64,000 bases of DNA, taken from Triglochin maritima (Eukaryota; Streptophyta; Magnoliopsida; Alismatales; Juncaginaceae). The DNA lies in the NCBI GenBank assembly GCA_963682175.1, contig OY821771.1, forward strand, positions 27,114,201 through 27,178,200. The letters are read 5' to 3'. A program made the position numbers and the translations under genes. Under the pieces are notes generated by a model, which was not told where the DNA came from, did not search any database, and worked only from the letters and a program-made list of their open reading frames with translations. Below are positions 53,165-64,000 of the stretch, one piece after another; position 1 is the first letter of the stretch; each line of letters starts with the position of its first letter.

Positions 53165-54576
53165 TGATTGATCGTTTTATATTAACCGCAAGTGCACGGC
53201 CACGTTGAAGCGGTGGCAAATACGGGTCGTCCACTGGGAGGTGTGTCGACAATTGGTTTGTTCGAAGGTGAGAGGTAAAAGAAGGAGAGAAAGATGTATT
53301 ACACTACACTAATCTAAACTAGTAAACAAGCAAGCTGAAATGAAATAACTAAACAACTAAGCTAACAACTAATGAAGAAGATAAAAAGATAGGAATGGAA
53401 ACCCCTAAGGGATGGAGTGTGTGTGTGCACATGAAATAAGTGTGGTGTTGGGTGCATACCATAATCTCAAGTTAGTTAGTGTTTGTTAATGCATAAGAGG
53501 TACCTAATGGCAAAACCTATCATTTACAACACTAAACTAATGTGATTAATATGAGCAATGCAAGGTTGTTATTAAGACACTTAGACAAGCATGGAATGCA
53601 CCTAAGCTATGGCAGAAACCATCAAGTAAGGTTCTTAATAATTCAAGCAAGCATACTAATATCTTTCACAAACATTCATATTAAGCATTCAAACCATCTA
53701 CATAACATGTACACACATCTACTCCACCCCCAAAGGGGATGGAACTACTCACACATATTTAAACTAACTACTCTAACAAAATGAAGCATTATACTGAAAT
53801 GAAACTATACTAATCAAGCAAGAAATATTAAAGAAGCATAAAACAAAACAAACAAGCAAGCATGCATATGAAAGGAAATTAAACTAAGAGAGAAACAACA
53901 CAATTAAAGGAAAACATCTATTATTAACTCACTCAATTACAAGTAGCTCTTCCTCCACCAGAGTTTTGCTTCAAGGCTTCACTCTTAGTAGGGAAGATGC
54001 CACCTAAGAGAGAGATGGATACAATGGGAGGTGAAGAGTTCTATTTATAAGCATGGAAAAAGATAATCCGGGACAATCCCCCGATGTGGGACTAAACCAA
54101 TACCAAAAATAGCCTAAACACACATTAATACAAGTCCAGGAGAAAGCTTAGCGGATCTGGGCTTATCCAGACCGCCAATTGGCGGTTCCAAACTGCCAAT
54201 TGGTGGCCTATAAACTTCAGATCCGATTGGTTTTTGTTGTGGGCTTTTCTTGGAGTGTTTCTTAGTCTTGGATGCATCTACTTTATTTATTGGAGCTCCG
54301 ACCCGAATCGAATTGACAAAATACTCCCAATGATGGTGTGGAGTTTCCTGTTTTGCTCTTAGGTCCTTCTGTCTTACGATCAGGTTCTTCTCCCTTGCAT
54401 CTTGGTCCCCAGGTCTCATAATTAAGTCTTTTTTCCTGCTTTTGGGTCCTTTCATGGCTCTTCTGTTCAAACCTCTTTATTTCTGAAAACTAAACATAAA
54501 ACTCGTCACGTAGCATTGCTCAGGTGTAAGATAATGGATATAAGATACCAATATAAGCGTGAAATAATGTCAATCA
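53165..54576 (-). repeat. Athila-like 3' LTR
   Basis: 1412 bp, same family as the gypsy-1 LTRs (read on the minus strand it begins TGATTGACATTATTTCACGC). Palindromes ACCGCCAATTGGCGGT (54171-54186) and ACTGCCAATTGGTGGC (54192-54207) lie upstream of a TATAAATAGAACTC box near 54045. Confidence 0.9.
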
Positions 54577-55969
54577 AATACCCCCACACCAAAGTTTTTG
54601 CTAGTCCCGAGCAAAACAAAGAAAGAGAAAAGCAAACGAAAAACAAGAAATCCTAAGTCACTTTCGTAGGAATCACGGTTGCACTTAGCACGTGCAACAA
54701 GCCGTTAAACCGCCTTGTTGCCAAGGAGGAGGAGTGTTGTCTCCTAAGGGTTTTCAGCGGATATACCCACAAAATCCGAACAAAATGCATTAATCAATCT
54801 AGCTACACGACTCGTTGGACTCATATTGTCGATCATGGGATGCGGTAATACTACGGGTCGACTCTATATATGTAATCGGTCCACACACCTAGCCTAATGA
54901 GTTATTCGTGAAAGTTAGTTAAGGACTTAAGTGAAAGACATGGGCAACCTTAACTTCTGAATGTGATACAATGTGTAAAGTCCATTTTGGTTCTTATTTG
55001 ACTTCCTTTTTTTCTCTTTTTTTTCTTTCCCTTTTTTTCTTTAGAGCATTTTATTGGTTGGTGTTTGATTCTCCCATGGTCAGGTTTTGTGCATCATTGC
55101 CTATGAGGACTTACACTATCACGTACACCTTTCCCCAAATCTCTACGTAGGGCGATCCCTACCACCCGTGTAACGGGAGTTCGGTCGGTCGGTGCATCAC
55201 AAAAATAGATTAAGGGCCCTTGACCACGACAAACTTCTTTATACTAAAAGACACGAATTATTTGACTCACTAGGTTCAAGGTGGACTTCTTTAAATGTTT
55301 GAGCACTGAAACCCTATGATTACTCACCCCCAAGGGAAAACTGGGGTGCATCCTAACGACTCAATAAATCCTAAAGCCGCAGTACTAGATATCCTAATGC
55401 ATCAAGTTCAAGACAATTTTGGGAGCTTTCTTTTTACTTTGTCTCTCAACGGTTTTGCACATGCTAAACACACGCAAAACCCACAAAACATTTTCTTTCG
55501 CAAACACATGAAGATTTTGAAAAAATGTGAAATTTTAAAGCACTAGGCAAGTAAAAGAAGACAAGTCACCCAAGGATCATGTCAAGCAGATATATCGATA
55601 TTAAATGCAGCACACTAACATGACCCTAACAATGCAAACAAAAGAAAACAAAATCGAAAGAAAAGACTCAACTATGTACACACGTAAAACACCTCCCCAC
55701 ACCTACTTCATGCATTGTCCTAAATGAATGCGAGCAAGATACTACATGGAGTTATGCATGAAAAAGAATAGATCTCACCAACGTGAACTACAAAGGGAAG
55801 TTTCGGGCTATGTTGATGGACAAACCCAAATTCCCTCAAAACCTGTGAGATGCTAAGGAAAGGATACAAATACGTGAAAGAATTGGGGCCCAAATACTCA
55901 AGGGTTGGGGCCCACAACAAACGATGCTCACTGAAGTAGTTTTTTTTACAAACATGAAACCTCAACCAC
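54577..55969 (-). other. Athila-like 3' non-coding region
   Basis: Corresponds to 26354-27968 of gypsy-1, including an internal polypurine-like motif (CCCCACACCTA on the plus strand, about 55694) and the terminal one (ACCCCCACACC, 54580-54590). No gene seen. Confidence 0.6.
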
Positions 55970-57370
55970 TCATGCAGGAGCATGAATGGTTGAGTGCGAG
56001 GGAGATTCATGAAGGAACATGACCTCCTCGACTTCGGCTGGTGCCCCCTCCAAGTAGGGTTTCAGGCATTGTCCATTAACTTTGAACACGTCCCCATTCC
56101 CTGGGTTCACGATCTCAACCGCTCCATGAGGATAGACGGTTTGGACAGTAAACAGGCCAGACCAGCGACTGCGGAGCTTACCCGCAAACAGATGAAGCCG
56201 AGAATTGTAGAGCAACACCTTCTGCCCGACCGTAAACACCTTTCGCATAATCATGCGATCGTGAAACAACTTGGCTCGGGACTTATGAATTTTGGCATTC
56301 TCGTACGCATCATTGCGTAGCTCTTCTAATTCCACAATGTCGAGCTTACGTTGTACTCCCGCTTGATCAAGATCCATGTTCAGGTTCTTGATCGCCCAGA
56401 AAGCACGATGCTCAAGCTCGACGGGTAGGTGGCAAGCCTTGCCGTACACTACCCGATATGGGGACATACCCAAATTGGTCTTGTACATGGTGCGGAAAGC
56501 GCACAACGCGTCATTCAACTTAGTTGACCAATCCTTCCTCGAGGAACTAACCGTCTTCTCAAGAATTTGCTTTAATTGACGGTTAGACATTTCGACTTGC
56601 CCACTAGTTTGCGGATGGTATGGGGTCGCAAGCTTGTAGGTGATCGAATATTTCCTCATAAGCGCTTCAAAGGAGCGATTACAGAAGTGGGTACCCCTAT
56701 CGCTGATTATGGTACGAGGAGTACCAAATCGTGCAAAAATGTCCCTCAAGAATTTGGTGACCACCTTGTTGTCATTGGTCTTTGTGGGTATAGCCTCAAC
56801 CCACTTAGACACATAGTCAACGGCCACCAGAATGTAAACATTCCCGAACGAGTTCGGGAAGGGACCCATGAAATCGATGCCCCACACATCGAAGATGTCG
56901 ACAACAAGGACATTTTGCAAAGGCATCATGTCACGTCGACCGATCCTGCCAAGGCGCTGGCACCTATCACATTGCTTACAAAAGTCGTAAGCATCCTTGA
57001 AAAGAGAGGGCCGGTAGAATCCAGATTGGAGCACCTTGGCAGCAGTTTTCTTTGCTCCAAAGTGTCCTCCACATGCCTTGGAATGGCAGAAATGGAGCAC
57101 ACTTTGGAACTCGGTATCTGGGACACACCGCCTGAAAATTTGGTCAGAGCAGTATTTGAATAGGTAGGGGTCGTCCCAGTGAAAGAATCTGACATACGAT
57201 CTAAATTTGGATTGGTCAGATTTTGACCAACCCACAGGAAGTTGCTCGGTCACGAGGTAGTTCACGATGTCGGCAAACCAAGGGTTATCTTCGATCGTGA
57301 ACAACTGCTCGTCAGGAAATTTGTCATCAATGATTTGGTCTTGTGGGTTGGTCGTCTCTAAACGAGACAA
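55970..57370 (-). pseudogene. Athila-like integrase (intact domain, broken polyprotein)
   Basis: A 466-codon open frame. Order: pol linker, HHCC zinc-binding region ([19 protein letters not shown] ... [13 protein letters not shown]), the core with catalytic residues [17 protein letters not shown] and [21 protein letters not shown] (D, D, E all present), then the C-terminal domain ([38 protein letters not shown]) without a chromodomain. It inserts element cDNA into the genome. The frame is joined to RNase H only across an extra A in a seven-A run near 57395, so translation from gag would not reach it. Confidence 0.92.
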
Positions 57371-57379
57371 GTGGTCAGC

Positions 57380-58456
57380 TACAACGTTTTCACACCCTTT
57401 TTTTGTCCCGAATCTCGAGATCGAATTCTTGTAACAACAAGATCCATCTCAAGAGTCGAGATTTTGCATCTTTCTTCGCCATGAGGTGCTTGATGGTTGT
57501 GTGATCAGAATAGATAATCACGTGGGAGCCAATCAAGTACGACCGGAATTTCTCCAAAGCAAATATGATCGCTAAGAATTCCTTCTCGGTCACAGCGTAG
57601 TTCAATTGGGAATCATTGAGTGTTCTACTGGCATAGTAGATCACATGAGGCAATTTGTCCAATCGTTGCCAAGCACTGCTCCCACAGCGAAGTCAGATGC
57701 ATCACACATTAACTCAAAGGGTTCAGTCCACACCGGTGCCTTAATAATGGGAGCTGAAGTCAACTCTTTCTTCAAGGTCAAAAAGGCATGGTGGCAATCC
57801 GGTGTGAACTCAAAAATGGCATCCTTAGTCAACAAGGCGGTGAGAGGTCGAGCAATTTTGCTAAAATCCCGAATGAACCGCCGATAGAATGCAGCATGCC
57901 CCAAAAAGGCACGGATATCCTTCACATTACGTGGCGGTGGGAGATTAGCAATAAGACCCACTTTGGCGGGATCGACCTCAATTCTCCAACTTGAGACGAC
58001 ATGTCCAAGTACAATCCCTCGCTTCACCATGAAGTGACAGTTCTCCCAATTGAGAGTGAGGTTCTTCTCACGGCATCGCTTGAGGACAAGGCTCAAGTGA
58101 TGAAGGCACTCATCAAAGGTAGCGCCAAATATGGAAAAGTCGTCCATGAAGATCTCAAGGAAACGCTCAACCATATCGGAGAAGATGCTGATCATACACC
58201 TTTGAAACGTTGTCGGCGCATTGCATAACCCAAAGGGCATGCGACAATATGCAAACGTGCCAAAGGGACAAGTAAATGTGGTTTTCTCTTGGTCCTCGGG
58301 GGTGATGGGAATTTGGTTGTAACCAGAGTATCCATCAAGAAAACAATAATACTCATGTCTGACCAACCTCTCCAACATCTGATCAATGAATGGCAACGGG
58401 AAATGATCTTTCCGCGTTGCCGCATTGAGCTTGCGATAATCAACGCAAACTCGTCA
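57380..58456 (-). pseudogene. Athila-like reverse transcriptase and RNase H
   Basis: RT: VDYRKLNAATRKDHFPLPFIDQMLERL, YYCFLDGYSGYNQIPI, TTFTCPFGTFAYCRMPFGLCNAPTTFQRCM, catalytic FMDD (58139-58150, minus) and GIVLGHVVS. RNase [16 protein letters not shown], then after a one-base deletion near 57660 [46 protein letters not shown] and [17 protein letters not shown] at 58454-58456 replaces the conserved Trp of TGWRVCIDYRKLN at the RT entrance. The RT stub of the non-autonomous gypsy proteins corresponds to this first block. Confidence 0.9.
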
Positions 58457-60074
58457 GCCAGTTTGCAGGCGTGTCGGGATAAGCTCATTATGCTCATTCT
58501 CCACAACCGTCACCCCTGACTTCTTGGGAACCACATGGACAGGACTCACCCACGAACTATCAGAGATAGGATAGATTATGCCATGATCCAAGCACTTAAG
58601 AACCTCCGTTCGGACGGCTTCTTTCAGTACAGGATTCAATCTCCGTTGTGGGTCCCTGCGGGGCCTAGAATCCTCTTCCATGTGGATCCGATGCTGAACA
58701 ATACCAGGTCTAATTCCCTTGATATCCTTCAAGGACCACCCGATTGCCTTTTTGTTTTCAAAGAGTACTCTTTTGAGGGCAACCTCTTGATCTTGTGCAA
58801 GATCAGAAGCAATAATGAGTGGCAATGTCTCATTATCCCCTAAAAAGATGTACTTTAGGTTATCGGGAAGAGGTTTAATCTCGACCAGAGGTGGGTCCTT
58901 GTCGGATTCAGAGTTACTTTCAAGTGGCTCAAGGGCCACGGGGTAAGAGGAGCAAGCACCCAGATGTGCCTCCCCGTCCCGAGAAATGCTGGCGGATTCC
59001 TCAAGATCCTCTTCACTCGCAACCTGGTCATTAGGCACCTCAATAATATGTCCATGTGTGTCGAACATGCCTAATGAATCGGGCTCATCCGTGTCCTGGA
59101 TGAAATTGGCTCCGACAGTGTCGTCGAAGAGCCCGGGTTGGTTACCAAGAGTGAAGATGTTGAAATCCGCCGTGAGGTTTCCAAAAGACAACCTCATCAA
59201 GCCATTGCGACAATTGATCAAAGCATTAGATGTCGCAAGAAATGGCCTCCCAAGGATCACAGGAATCTGTCCTTCTGGGTTGGACACGGGTTCGGTATCC
59301 AAGATGATGAAATCAACTGGAAATACGAACTCACCCACTTTGATAAGGACATCCTCCACACTCCCTCGTGGAATTTTGACGGATCTATCAGCCAACTGGA
59401 GGGTTGTCCTCGTTGGTTTAAGATCGCCTATTCCAAGGTTGACATAGACTGAGTAAGGCAGGAAATTCACAGATGCCCCCCAAATCCAATAGAGCTTGAG
59501 AGATTGTCACATTCCCAATCATGCAAGAGACAGTTGGACAACCTGGGTCCTTGTACTTGACATTCATGGGTTGTGTCAATATGGAGCTCACATTGGCGGC
59601 CAAAAAGGCCTTTTTGGGCACATTTGTTTTTCTCTTGGTGGTGCAAAGGTCCTTGAGGAACTTGGCATACGGTGGCATTTGTTGAACAATGTCCAACAAC
59701 GGGATGTTCACCTTTACTTGCCTAAGTACCTCAACGATCTTATCCCAATGCTCATCACGTCTTTTAGTCAACCGATGAGGGAATGGTGCCTTGGGGACGT
59801 AAGAATCACTAGGAGGAGTCTCAGAATTAGGTTCCTTGACAGGCTCAAGACTCTCCTCGGAAGTCTCGCCAACAGGGCTGGCTTCCGACATTTTCACATT
59901 GTTGTCAACGACCCTTCCCGATCTCAAGGTATGAATAACATTGGCATGTTGGGAAGGGTCACTTTCAACATTGTGTACATTTTGCCTGGTATGAGCAGGC
60001 TGACCCCTGGGATTGACCACAGGTTGACTCGGTAACTGACCATTCTCACGTTCACGGAGCTGATGAGCCAACTA
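58457..60074 (-). pseudogene. Athila-like Gag C-terminus, protease and linker
   Basis: LAHQLRERENGQLPSQ continues the Gag tail after a TAG at 60072-60074 (CAG to TAG relative to the related MQVSQ). HANVIHTLRSGRVVDN and FPHRLTKRRDEHWDKIVEVLRQVKVNIPLLDIVQQMPPYAKFLKDL are typical of Athila/Tat. Protease: ALLDLG is followed by one extra G in a G run near 59475, after which the other frame gives NFLPYSVYVNLGIGDLKPT, IPRGSVEDVLIKVGEFVFPVDF and PVILGRPFLATS. The linker PVALEPLESNSESDKDPP ... IGWSLKDIKGIRPGIVQHRI leads into RT. Confidence 0.87.
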
Positions 60075-61588
60075 GCTAACTTGCATTTCCAATGCTTTGA
60101 CCGAATTATTGCTGGCCGCAAACATGGATTGACTGCTCTGCAGGAACGTTTGAAGGGTTTGTTCAAGGGTAGAGTCCTTAGGGTCAACCCGCTGGGGTGG
60201 TGGAGTCTGGTTAGAATAACCCGACAAAGAGGCCTGACCAGGTTGGTAATTATGGTGCTGAGACCTTTGATGTGGGGGTTGGTAGGTCGTCGATGGGCAT
60301 GGAGGTTGATAAGGTGGAGGTTGAGGTTGAGCGTGCGAGCTCTGACCGTGCCCTCCACTAGACCCCCAAGAGAAGTTAGGATGGTTACGCCATCCCGGGT
60401 TGTAGGAGTGACTGTAGGGGTCGTTACGGGGCCTTGGTTGATACATCGCATTTGCATGCTCAGTATCCCTTGTAGCGTAAGCGCATTCCAAGTCATCATG
60501 TCCCGACAGTCCACACCTACTACACCGGGGAGTAGCGACCTGAGCTACAGGAGCTCGGTCCATCTCCAAACTCTCAATCCTACACATGAGAGCAGCCATT
60601 TTCGCCTCAGACGCGATAGTTGACTCAACATGATATGATCCAGCTCGACCAGAAGACCTGGCGACTGGTGGCTCTCTCATGGTGTCCCACTCGAAGTTAC
60701 GCTCAGCCATAGCCTCAAAAGCTTCCCATGCCTCCTCGATGAGTTTCATTTGGAAGTCACCCTGACACATCGACTCCAACAATGTGCGGGTGTTGTAGTT
60801 GATGCCCTCATAAACAATTTGGCACAGCTGCCATAACTCAAATCCATGATGAGGGCACTGCTGGAGAAGGTCCTTGAACCTCTCAAAGAAACCATGAAAC
60901 GATTCGGTCTCGGTCTGATACATTTGATGTATCTGGTGCTGTATCTGTTGAGTTTTCCTTTGAGGGAAAAATCTCTTCAGAAAGACGGTCACAAAGTCAT
61001 CCCATGACCGAATCGAGCTCGCCGGGAGGCTATACATCCATTTCTTCGCATTATCCTTTAATTCGAAAGAAATCATCCTCAACCGGACTGCATCCTCGTC
61101 AAGCTGTTGAAGCTTGAACATGGAGCATACATCCTCGAATTCACGTATAAAGATATATGGATCCTCCTTATTGGCAGTAAAGGTTGGAAGCATGCTCACA
61201 TTTGAGGTTTCAGCTCATAGTTGTTCCCGCGAGCAGGGGGGACAACTATGCAAGAAGGTTGCGTGGCCCGAACGGGATGGGTCCGCTCCCACATAGTCAT
61301 CGGTCTATCATGTCAAGCTAAAGGTGGTGGTGCACCAAGAACTTGATCCTGACCGAATCTCCCTTCCTCTCGAGTCAGAGGAGGAGGAGAAGGAGGTCTA
61401 CGTGGTGGCGGGAGTGGACCGAGGTATTCCATGTATGGAACCCGGTCTCCCACGTCACCGCGAGACGACTCGGCTTCATGATCCAAAGGAGCACGAGGCG
61501 GAGATGGTCGATCACCAAGACCGTCCATCTCAGAAGAATGCACTCTCTCGAGTCGAGCGTTCTCACCAGAACGAGCCCAACCTTGCAT
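60075..61588 (-). pseudogene. Athila-like Gag
   Basis: The frame can be followed from MQGWARSGENARLERVHSSE (61588), with a TGA near 61314, through WERTHPVRATQPSCIVVPPARGNNYELKPQM and a one-base break near 61201, into SMLPTFTANKEDPYIFIREFEDVCSMFKL, the retrotransposon Gag core (LKDNAKKWMYSLPASSIRSWDDFVTVFLKRFFPQRKT, FHGFFERFKDLLQQCPHHGF), zinc knuckle CSRCGLSGHDDLEC (about 60520-60480), and a P/Q/Y-rich tail. The zinc knuckle and tail are the parts kept in the non-autonomous gypsy proteins. Confidence 0.88.
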
Positions 61589-61589
61589 A

Positions 61590-62647
61590 AAATGCTCGAC
61601 TCGACTCTAAAATAACACACAACAGAAGGTGTACTAGAGGAGGAGACTAAACGTAGAGAATAGATGAGAAGAGGACTCAGGTGAGGAGGGAAGAATCGCT
61701 AGAGCTAGTGTGGGTAGTGGGATCAGGTAGAAGCCTAACTAGCAAGCACGGCTCAAACAATGTAAGGCTATGGGTCCTTAGGCTAGACGACGCCTAACTT
61801 CGAGGTCACTAGCCTCGACACGCCTCACCTCCCTACAACGAGGACCACAATGCCCAGCAGGTGATACCAGATCCGGAGATTCAGTACCTCCTACTATCGA
61901 CAAGGTAGGCAACGCCGATCAAGTCATGACGGTCTCAACTAGATTACTCTCCTAGTGCGTCCGCAATCCTTAGGGCCAATGTCTACTTGCTTTTAGTTAA
62001 GGCTTTATTAAGAGTGATTTTTGGGGCCAAGGAAAGGGTGATGAAATCCCCCACCTTATCTTTTATGGGACAACCCCTCCTTAGTAGCGTTTTGATCCTA
62101 GATCTAGCAATCAATCGCTCCAACCAAACGCTCAACTCACTCTTGTCCTGATGCAATTCCTACTAACTAATGCATGGGCATACAAGATGCATGAATGAGT
62201 GTAGGAATTGCGTACCTCACGCCAGCACTCAACAACTGAAAATAAAGCTAAAAGAAAAGACAACTATATGCCTAAGTCAATACATGATGCGTGACATAAA
62301 CAAGTAAGAAGGTCTAGTCTTTTGCATTGGATTTTAGGGCCAAGGTTATTTATGGGGGAGTGATTAATGATCTGGGAGCAAACGAGAAGTCACAGCATAC
62401 AAAATAGGGCTCCCAGATAACACAAATTACAGAACTAACTACCAGAAAAAATTTGAAAGGATGAAACCCTCACCAGGCCGCTAATTGGCGGTCTCCAACC
62501 GCTGATTGGCGGACCTTTTGGAGCTTCTGTTCCTCAAACTTGTCCAGTAGCCTCCCCTCGATCCGATGGTTCCCTGAAACTAAGAAAACTAGAAACAAAA
62601 AAATTAAAAACCCCTCGAATTGTTCAAACCAACGTCTGGACAGAGCA
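61590..62647 (-). other. Athila-like leader between primer site and gag
   Basis: Non-coding. Contains a palindrome pair at about 62476-62515 (GCCGCTAATTGGCGGTC and ACCGCTGATTGGCGGACC). It shares long stretches with the gypsy-1 leader (23900-24850), for example TACCTCCTACTATCGACAAG near 61885 against its complement near 24495. Confidence 0.7.
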
Positions 62648-62665
62648 CCTCCCCGGCAACGGTGC
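62648..62665 (-). promoter_or_regulatory. Primer-binding site, tRNA-Asp, one mismatch
   Basis: Read on the minus strand, TGGCACCGTTGCCGGGGA, differing at one base (A for G) from the sites of gypsy-1 and gypsy-2. Exact limits are uncertain by a few bases. Confidence 0.75.
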
Positions 62666-62673
62666 CAAAAACT

Positions 62674-63073
62674 TGATTGATCGTTTTATATTAACCGCAA
62701 GTGCACGACCGCGTTGAAGCGGTGGCAAATACGGGTCATCAACTGGGAGGTGTGTCGACAATTGGTTTGTTCGAAGGCGAGAGGTAAAAGGAGAGAAAGA
62801 TGTATTACACTACACTACACTAATCTAAACTAGTAAACAAGCAAACTGAAATGAAATAACTAAACAACTAAGCTAACAACTAATGAAGAAGATAAAAAGA
62901 TAGGAATGGAAACCCCTAAGGGGTGGAGTGTGTGTGTGTGCACATGAAATAAGTGTGGTGTTGGGTGCATACCATAATCTCAAGTTAGTTAGTGTTTGTT
63001 AATGCATAAGAGGTACCTAATGGCAAATCCTATCATTTACAACACTAAACTAATGTGATTAATATGAGCAATG
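62674..63073 (-). repeat. Athila-like 5' LTR, truncated by insertion
   Basis: Matches 53165-53568 closely (a few transitions and two small indels), then stops after GAGCAATG, where a plus-strand gypsy LTR begins. The remaining part would lie beyond the window. Confidence 0.88.
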
Positions 63074-64000
63074 TGATTGACATCATTTCATGCTTATATT
63101 TGTACCTTATATCCATTATCTTACACCTAAGCAATGCTATGTGACGAGTTTTATGTTTAGTTTTCAGAAATAAAGAGGTTTGAAGAGAAGAGCCATGAAA
63201 GGACCCAAAAGCAGGAAAAAAAGGACCTAATTGTGAGACCTGGGGACCAAGATGCAAGGGGGAAGGACCTGATCGTAAGACAGAAGGACCTAAGAGCAAA
63301 ACAGGAAACTCCACACCATCATGAGGAGTATTTTGTCAATTCGATTCGGGTCGGAGCTCCACTAAACCAGCTAGATGCATCCAAGACCAAGAAACAAACC
63401 AAGGCAAGCCCACCAGAAGTCCCAGCCGGATCTGGGCCTTATAGGCCGCCAATTGGCGGTCTGGAACCGCCAATTGGCGGTCTGGTTAAGCCCAGATCAG
63501 CCAAGATTCTTGCTGGACTTGTATTAGCATGTGTTTAGGCTATTTTTGGTATTGGTTTAGTCCCACATCGGGGGATTGTCCCGGATTAGCTTTTTCCATG
63601 CTTATAAATAGAACTCTTCACCTCCCATTGTATCTATCTCCCTCTTGGTGGCCATCTTCCCTACTAAGAGTGAAGCCTTGAAGCAAAACTCTAGTGGAGG
63701 AAGAGCTACTTGTAATTGAGTGAGTTAATAATATAAGTTTTCTCTTAATGATGTTGTTTCTCTCTTAGTTTAAATTCCTTTCATTTGCATGCTTGTTTGT
63801 TTGTTTAGTTTTATGCTTCTTTAATATTTCTTGCTTAAGTAGTATAAATTTCATTTCAGTATTATGTTTTCCTTTGCTAAATTAGTTAGTGTAATGAGTA
63901 GTGAGTAGTTCCATCCCCATTTGGGGGGTGGAGAAATATGTGATATAATAATGTAGTGTATTAAGTGTGTGTTATTTTTATCCCTTGAGCTTTATATGAT
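63074..64000 (+). mobile_element. Gypsy LTR of the Athila-like family, 5' part of another element
   Basis: TGATTGACATCATTTCATGC starts an LTR of the same family as gypsy-1 but in plus orientation, inserted into the Athila-like 5' LTR. It shows perfect palindromes GGCCGCCAATTGGCGGTC (about 63444-63461) and ACCGCCAATTGGCGGTC (about 63467-63483), and a TATA box CTTATAAATAGAACTC near 63600. It continues past the window end. CAATG just before it is the expected left half of a target duplication. Confidence 0.85.

Larger units (their letters stand above)
53165..63073 (-). mobile_element. Athila-like Ty3/gypsy gag-pol element
   Basis: Reads right to left: 5' LTR (from 62674 toward higher coordinates, cut at 63073 by another insertion), primer site for tRNA-Asp (about 62648-62665, one mismatch), leader, gag, protease, RT, RNase H, integrase (ending 55970), 3' non-coding region, polypurine tract and 3' LTR (53165-54576). 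Gag-PR-RT-RH-IN order and the tRNA-Asp primer fit Athila. No chromodomain follows the integrase and no env-like gene is seen. The two LTRs are about 98% alike over the 400 bp that can be compared, so insertion is recent relative to the coding damage. Confidence 0.9.

Noticed and set aside
56576..57163. 195-codon plus-strand frame opposite the integrase
   Set aside because: It is antisense to a clearly recognisable integrase with intact catalytic residues; the antisense product has no domain.

Overview
The window is nuclear DNA from a flowering plant, most likely a eudicot. Evidence: a spliced plant-type LSD1-LIKE histone demethylase gene, plant-specific transposon families (MULEs carrying plant mobile domain genes, CACTA with DUF4216, Sirevirus-like Ty1/copia, Athila-like Ty3/gypsy with a tRNA-Asp primer site, a plant L1 LINE with DUF4283), AT-rich spacers, and no bacterial-type operons. 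The species cannot be fixed from sequence alone. Only one ordinary host gene looks intact: LDL2 at 1831-4181 (minus). Almost everything else is transposon sequence, much of it nested. || Layout. 1-1830: AT-rich flank with a fold-back MITE (317-833). 1831-4181: LDL2, two exons. 4266-8156: a MULE with ~75-bp terminal inverted repeats and a perfect 9-bp target duplication, inserted 76 bp upstream of the LDL2 start codon, carrying a frameshifted plant mobile domain (PMD) gene. 8220-8686: hAT-like MITE. 9421-10492: a second TIR element with a PMD fragment. 11259-15216: CACTA remnant (DUF4216) that also contains a small TIR element holding a broken ribose-5-phosphate isomerase fragment (11634-12592). 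|| 15217-53164 is a stack of Sirevirus-like Ty1/copia elements. Copy A (15217-21491) is split by an L1 LINE (17078-21159). An LTR-b fragment is split by a solo LTR (LTR-c, 21813-30664, TSD ACCTA), which is itself split by a non-autonomous gypsy element (22202-29525, TSD CGAAC). Copy B (30749-47826) is split by a second non-autonomous gypsy element (33828-40168, TSD ACATG). Copy C (47828-53164) lacks its 5' half. 53165-63073 is an Athila-like gag-pol element on the minus strand whose 5' LTR is cut by another gypsy LTR (63074 to the window end). || How the parts relate. The two non-autonomous gypsy elements carry almost the same protein, a Gag tail fused to a stub of reverse transcriptase, but different LTRs. 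The first shares its LTR family with the autonomous Athila-like element, so trans-mobilisation is plausible. Each LTR family has a pair of GC-rich palindromes in the LTR and a matching pair in the leader after the primer site, and the palindrome sequence changes together in both places. The copia LTRs and the spacer before their env-like ORF carry a dispersed array of the palindrome GGTCGACC, about 35 exact copies by eye. These two palindrome systems are the most unusual signals in the window. Most transposon genes carry stops and frameshifts. Some frameshifts lie in homopolymers, so sequencing error cannot be excluded for those.
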